Shown here piece by piece: positions 4,545-6,100 of a DNA stretch of 6,100 nucleotides; the stretch's first letter is position 1; each line of letters begins with the position of its first letter. This stretch comes from an uncultured Peptococcaceae bacterium (GTDB taxonomy: Bacteria > Bacillota > Peptococcia > Peptococcales > Peptococcaceae), in contig CAUDRX010000142.1 in assembly GCA_958451915.1 (NCBI GenBank), positions 1-6,100 of the forward strand, given 5' to 3'. Made by a program: the position numbers and the translations under genes. The notes under the pieces are model-generated. The model saw nothing but the letters and a program-made list of their open reading frames with translations. It was not told the origin of the DNA and ran no database searches.

Positions 4545-5969
4545 TTATTTTTTAGCTGCTGCAGCATGCTGCTTTTTGATGTCATCGAGGGTGAGGTAAC
4601 GTTCCCGCTTGCGCAGGCTGAAAGATTTCTGCTTGCTGAAGCCCTTGAGGACAAAGATGGCGATCAGAGAACCGATGGCGATGATCGCGTACCACATGCA
4701 GAGGGCCGTAAAGGACATATGCCCGGTGCAATACTCGATGCAGAACGGTGCGAGGATGGTACCAACGGTCATCCAGGCGTTCATCGAACCCATTTCAGAA
4801 GCAGCGGTCGTGCGCAGTTCAGGGTCGACGATACGGATGAGGGCGATCCCCGATGGGCAGGTCCCTGTTGCGGTGCCCCAGAGGCCGAGGAAACGTTCGA
4901 AGTCGTAAGCGCCGCCGATGTGTTCGCAGAAGAACATGCCGACGAAGAAGGTGATGAGACCGACAACCGCGCAAGTGATGAGGATCGGTACGAGCCATTT
5001 GCCGACGACAGCGAGCTGCACGGCCATGAAAGCGCCGCAGATCATAAAGTCGGTGCCCCAGCCGGTGATACGGGCCTGGAGGTTGTCGTCATGGTATTTC
5101 TTCACGCCTGTGAAGATCATGATGTACTTGATGCCGTAACCAACGAAGAGACCGATGAAGAATTCCATGGAACCGATGGTCTGTACGAGGCTGATCGGCA
5201 CCTGCTGGATGAGCACGCAGAGTGGATGGGTGATGACATAGCCGAGACCGACGAGGGCGATGTTGAAGCCGAGGGTATCGACGTTGCCGCTGTAGGTGGT
5301 CTGATGGCCGGCTACGAGGATGCCCTTGTCGCCTGGTTCATAAACACCCTTGCGGATGCCTTCGCTGATCTCACGCGGGAAGGTCGCCATGTTGTGCTTC
5401 ATGCCCATCTTAGCGATCGGCACGCCGACAACGAAAGCCCAGACGAAACCGAGCACGGCGAAGGTGATACCAACCTGCTGGGCCCCTGGCATGAGGCCGC
5501 CGGCTTCGATCTGGCCACCAAAGGTGATGGACTGACCAGGGCCCTGACAGAAGGCGAATGGGATCTGCAGGCCGTAGTTGGCGCTCATCCCGAAGAAGCC
5601 GCCGACGAGCAGCAGCGTCGCAAAACCGAAGAGCGGCTGCAGCGCATAGAGGATGTTCCAGGTGAGACCCAGGACCATGGAGCCTTTGAAAGCTTCTTTC
5701 CCGGCGCTGACCCCTTCTTCCTTAGGCGTCGCGGTGAGCCCCATGGAGATAAAGGTGATGGTGAATAAGTTCGTTACGATAGAGTTCAGCATGTCGAATT
5801 CGACGCCGCAGCGTGTGAGGATGCCGGTGTTCATGAGGATGAACCCCACGATCCCACCAGTGACGCAGGCAGGCACGAGCATGCTGGACAGCGGTTTGAT
5901 CACGGCTCTGAGGATGACCCCGACGAGGATCATGACCCCGATCCAGGCGATACTGAGCATGAGTGTCAT
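4545..5969 (-). CDS. gltS: Sodium:glutamate symporter, ESS family (GltS-like), 474 aa
   Basis: This is an integral membrane carrier of about ten or more hydrophobic helices, predicted to import glutamate with sodium. It shows the two glycine-rich re-entrant regions expected of the inverted-repeat ESS fold: FCQGPGQSITFGG (140-152) in the first half and LWGTATGTCPSGIALIRIVD (363-382) in the second. The latter is close to the LxLGTxTGTxxxGxxLLRxxDP pattern of GltS. A hydrophilic central linker (about 190-230, containing KHNMATFPREISEGIRKGVY) joins the halves. A charged C-terminal tail (443-474) ending in KKQHAAAAKK follows the last helix. At 474 residues it is longer than E. coli GltS (about 400), through the linker and tail. 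The start ATG at 5969 has AAGGGAG (5978-5984) 8 bases upstream. It appears monocistronic. Substrate specificity for glutamate is by family; another carboxylate or amino acid is possible. Confidence 0.88.
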   Translation of the reverse strand: MTLMLSIAWIGVMILVGVILRAVIKPLSSMLVPACVTGGIVGFILMNTGILTRCGVEFDMLNSIVTNLFTITFISMGLTATPKEEGVSAGKEAFKGSMVLGLTWNILYALQPLFGFATLLLVGGFFGMSANYGLQIPFAFCQGPGQSITFGGQIEAGGLMPGAQQVGITFAVLGFVWAFVVGVPIAKMGMKHNMATFPREISEGIRKGVYEPGDKGILVAGHQTTYSGNVDTLGFNIALVGLGYVITHPLCVLIQQVPISLVQTIGSMEFFIGLFVGYGIKYIMIFTGVKKYHDDNLQARITGWGTDFMICGAFMAVQLAVVGKWLVPILITCAVVGLITFFVGMFFCEHIGGAYDFERFLGLWGTATGTCPSGIALIRIVDPELRTTAASEMGSMNAWMTVGTILAPFCIEYCTGHMSFTALCMWYAIIAIGSLIAIFVLKGFSKQKSFSLRKRERYLTLDDIKKQHAAAAKK

Positions 5970-6046
5970 AACAATTTCTCCCTTCTAAAAAGATAATAAA
6001 ATAGTCCTTTGCTCCGAGTCCTTCCGTCCTCTCAAAGCTTGCCTCA

Positions 6047-6075
6047 AATATACAATAGAAAAACTCGAACAACAA
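6047..6075 (-). promoter_or_regulatory. Candidate promoter of gltS
   Basis: The -10 TATATT (6047-6052, 5 of 6) lies 17 bases downstream of a weak -35 TTGTTG (6070-6075, 3 of 6) in an A/T-rich stretch. The predicted start near 6040 leaves a leader of about 70 bases before the ATG. The -35 is poor, so an activator or a different promoter is possible. Confidence 0.5.
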
Positions 6076-6100
6076 TTACATGTTTTCTCGCCAAAATCCT

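Noticed and set aside
4536..5768. Long plus-strand open frame (410 codons) opposite gltS
   Set aside because: It is antisense to the well-supported symporter. Its extreme Asp/Glu/His composition is the mirror of hydrophobic codons, and it has no homology I recognise.
6011..6034. Minus-strand GGACGGAAG in the gltS leader, recalling the core of the glutamine (glnA) riboswitch
   Set aside because: Only this short string matches. The flanking conserved stems and CGUUCA-type element are absent, and the class is mainly cyanobacterial, so it is probably chance.

Overview
The window looks like housekeeping chromosome of an anaerobic Firmicute. Base composition is about mid-50s % GC by eye. A Negativicutes-type organism such as an Acidaminococcus relative is plausible, but that is inference. 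The grounds are Bacillus/Clostridium-type promoters, strong AGGAGG ribosome-binding sites, a Firmicutes-type rRNA boxA, a rubredoxin next to thioredoxin reductase, and a large ESS-family glutamate/Na+ symporter. No mobile element, CRISPR array, phage gene or integration site is visible.

Every supported gene is on the minus strand, so transcription runs from high to low coordinates. The order is: (1) a gltS-like sodium:glutamate symporter (5969-4545) with its own terminator; (2) a unit with one strong promoter carrying tRNA-Arg(CCU), trxB, an uncatalogued 35-codon membrane peptide gene, and a CX4C rubredoxin, ending in a strong terminator at 2910-2942; (3) rpsT (ribosomal protein S20), which starts with TTG and has its own extended -10 promoter and a terminator; (4) a small lipoprotein gene with no obvious promoter of its own, probably fed by read-through of the rpsT terminator; (5) a 509-residue protein with a very acidic, probably disordered N-terminal half and a coiled-coil C-terminal half; (6) at the left edge, a strong promoter with an A/T-rich upstream element, followed by a transcribed leader with a near-perfect boxA antitermination site. 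The last element is almost certainly the start of an rRNA operon whose 16S gene lies just beyond position 1.

Functionally, the tRNA-trxB-peptide-rubredoxin unit couples thiol redox control with an iron-sulfur-type electron carrier typical of oxygen defence in anaerobes. rpsT, the tRNA and the rRNA leader are translation genes. The symporter supplies glutamate. I see no clearly new multi-gene system. The items most worth following are the hidden 35-residue membrane peptide coupled to trxB, the tRNA fused closely to the trxB mRNA leader, the TTG start of rpsT, the arginine-rich ORF that starts upstream of and runs through tRNA-Arg, and the acidic coiled-coil protein. No stretch longer than 300 bases lacks a gene. 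The longest gap (4292-4544) holds a terminator, a promoter and the arginine-rich ORF.
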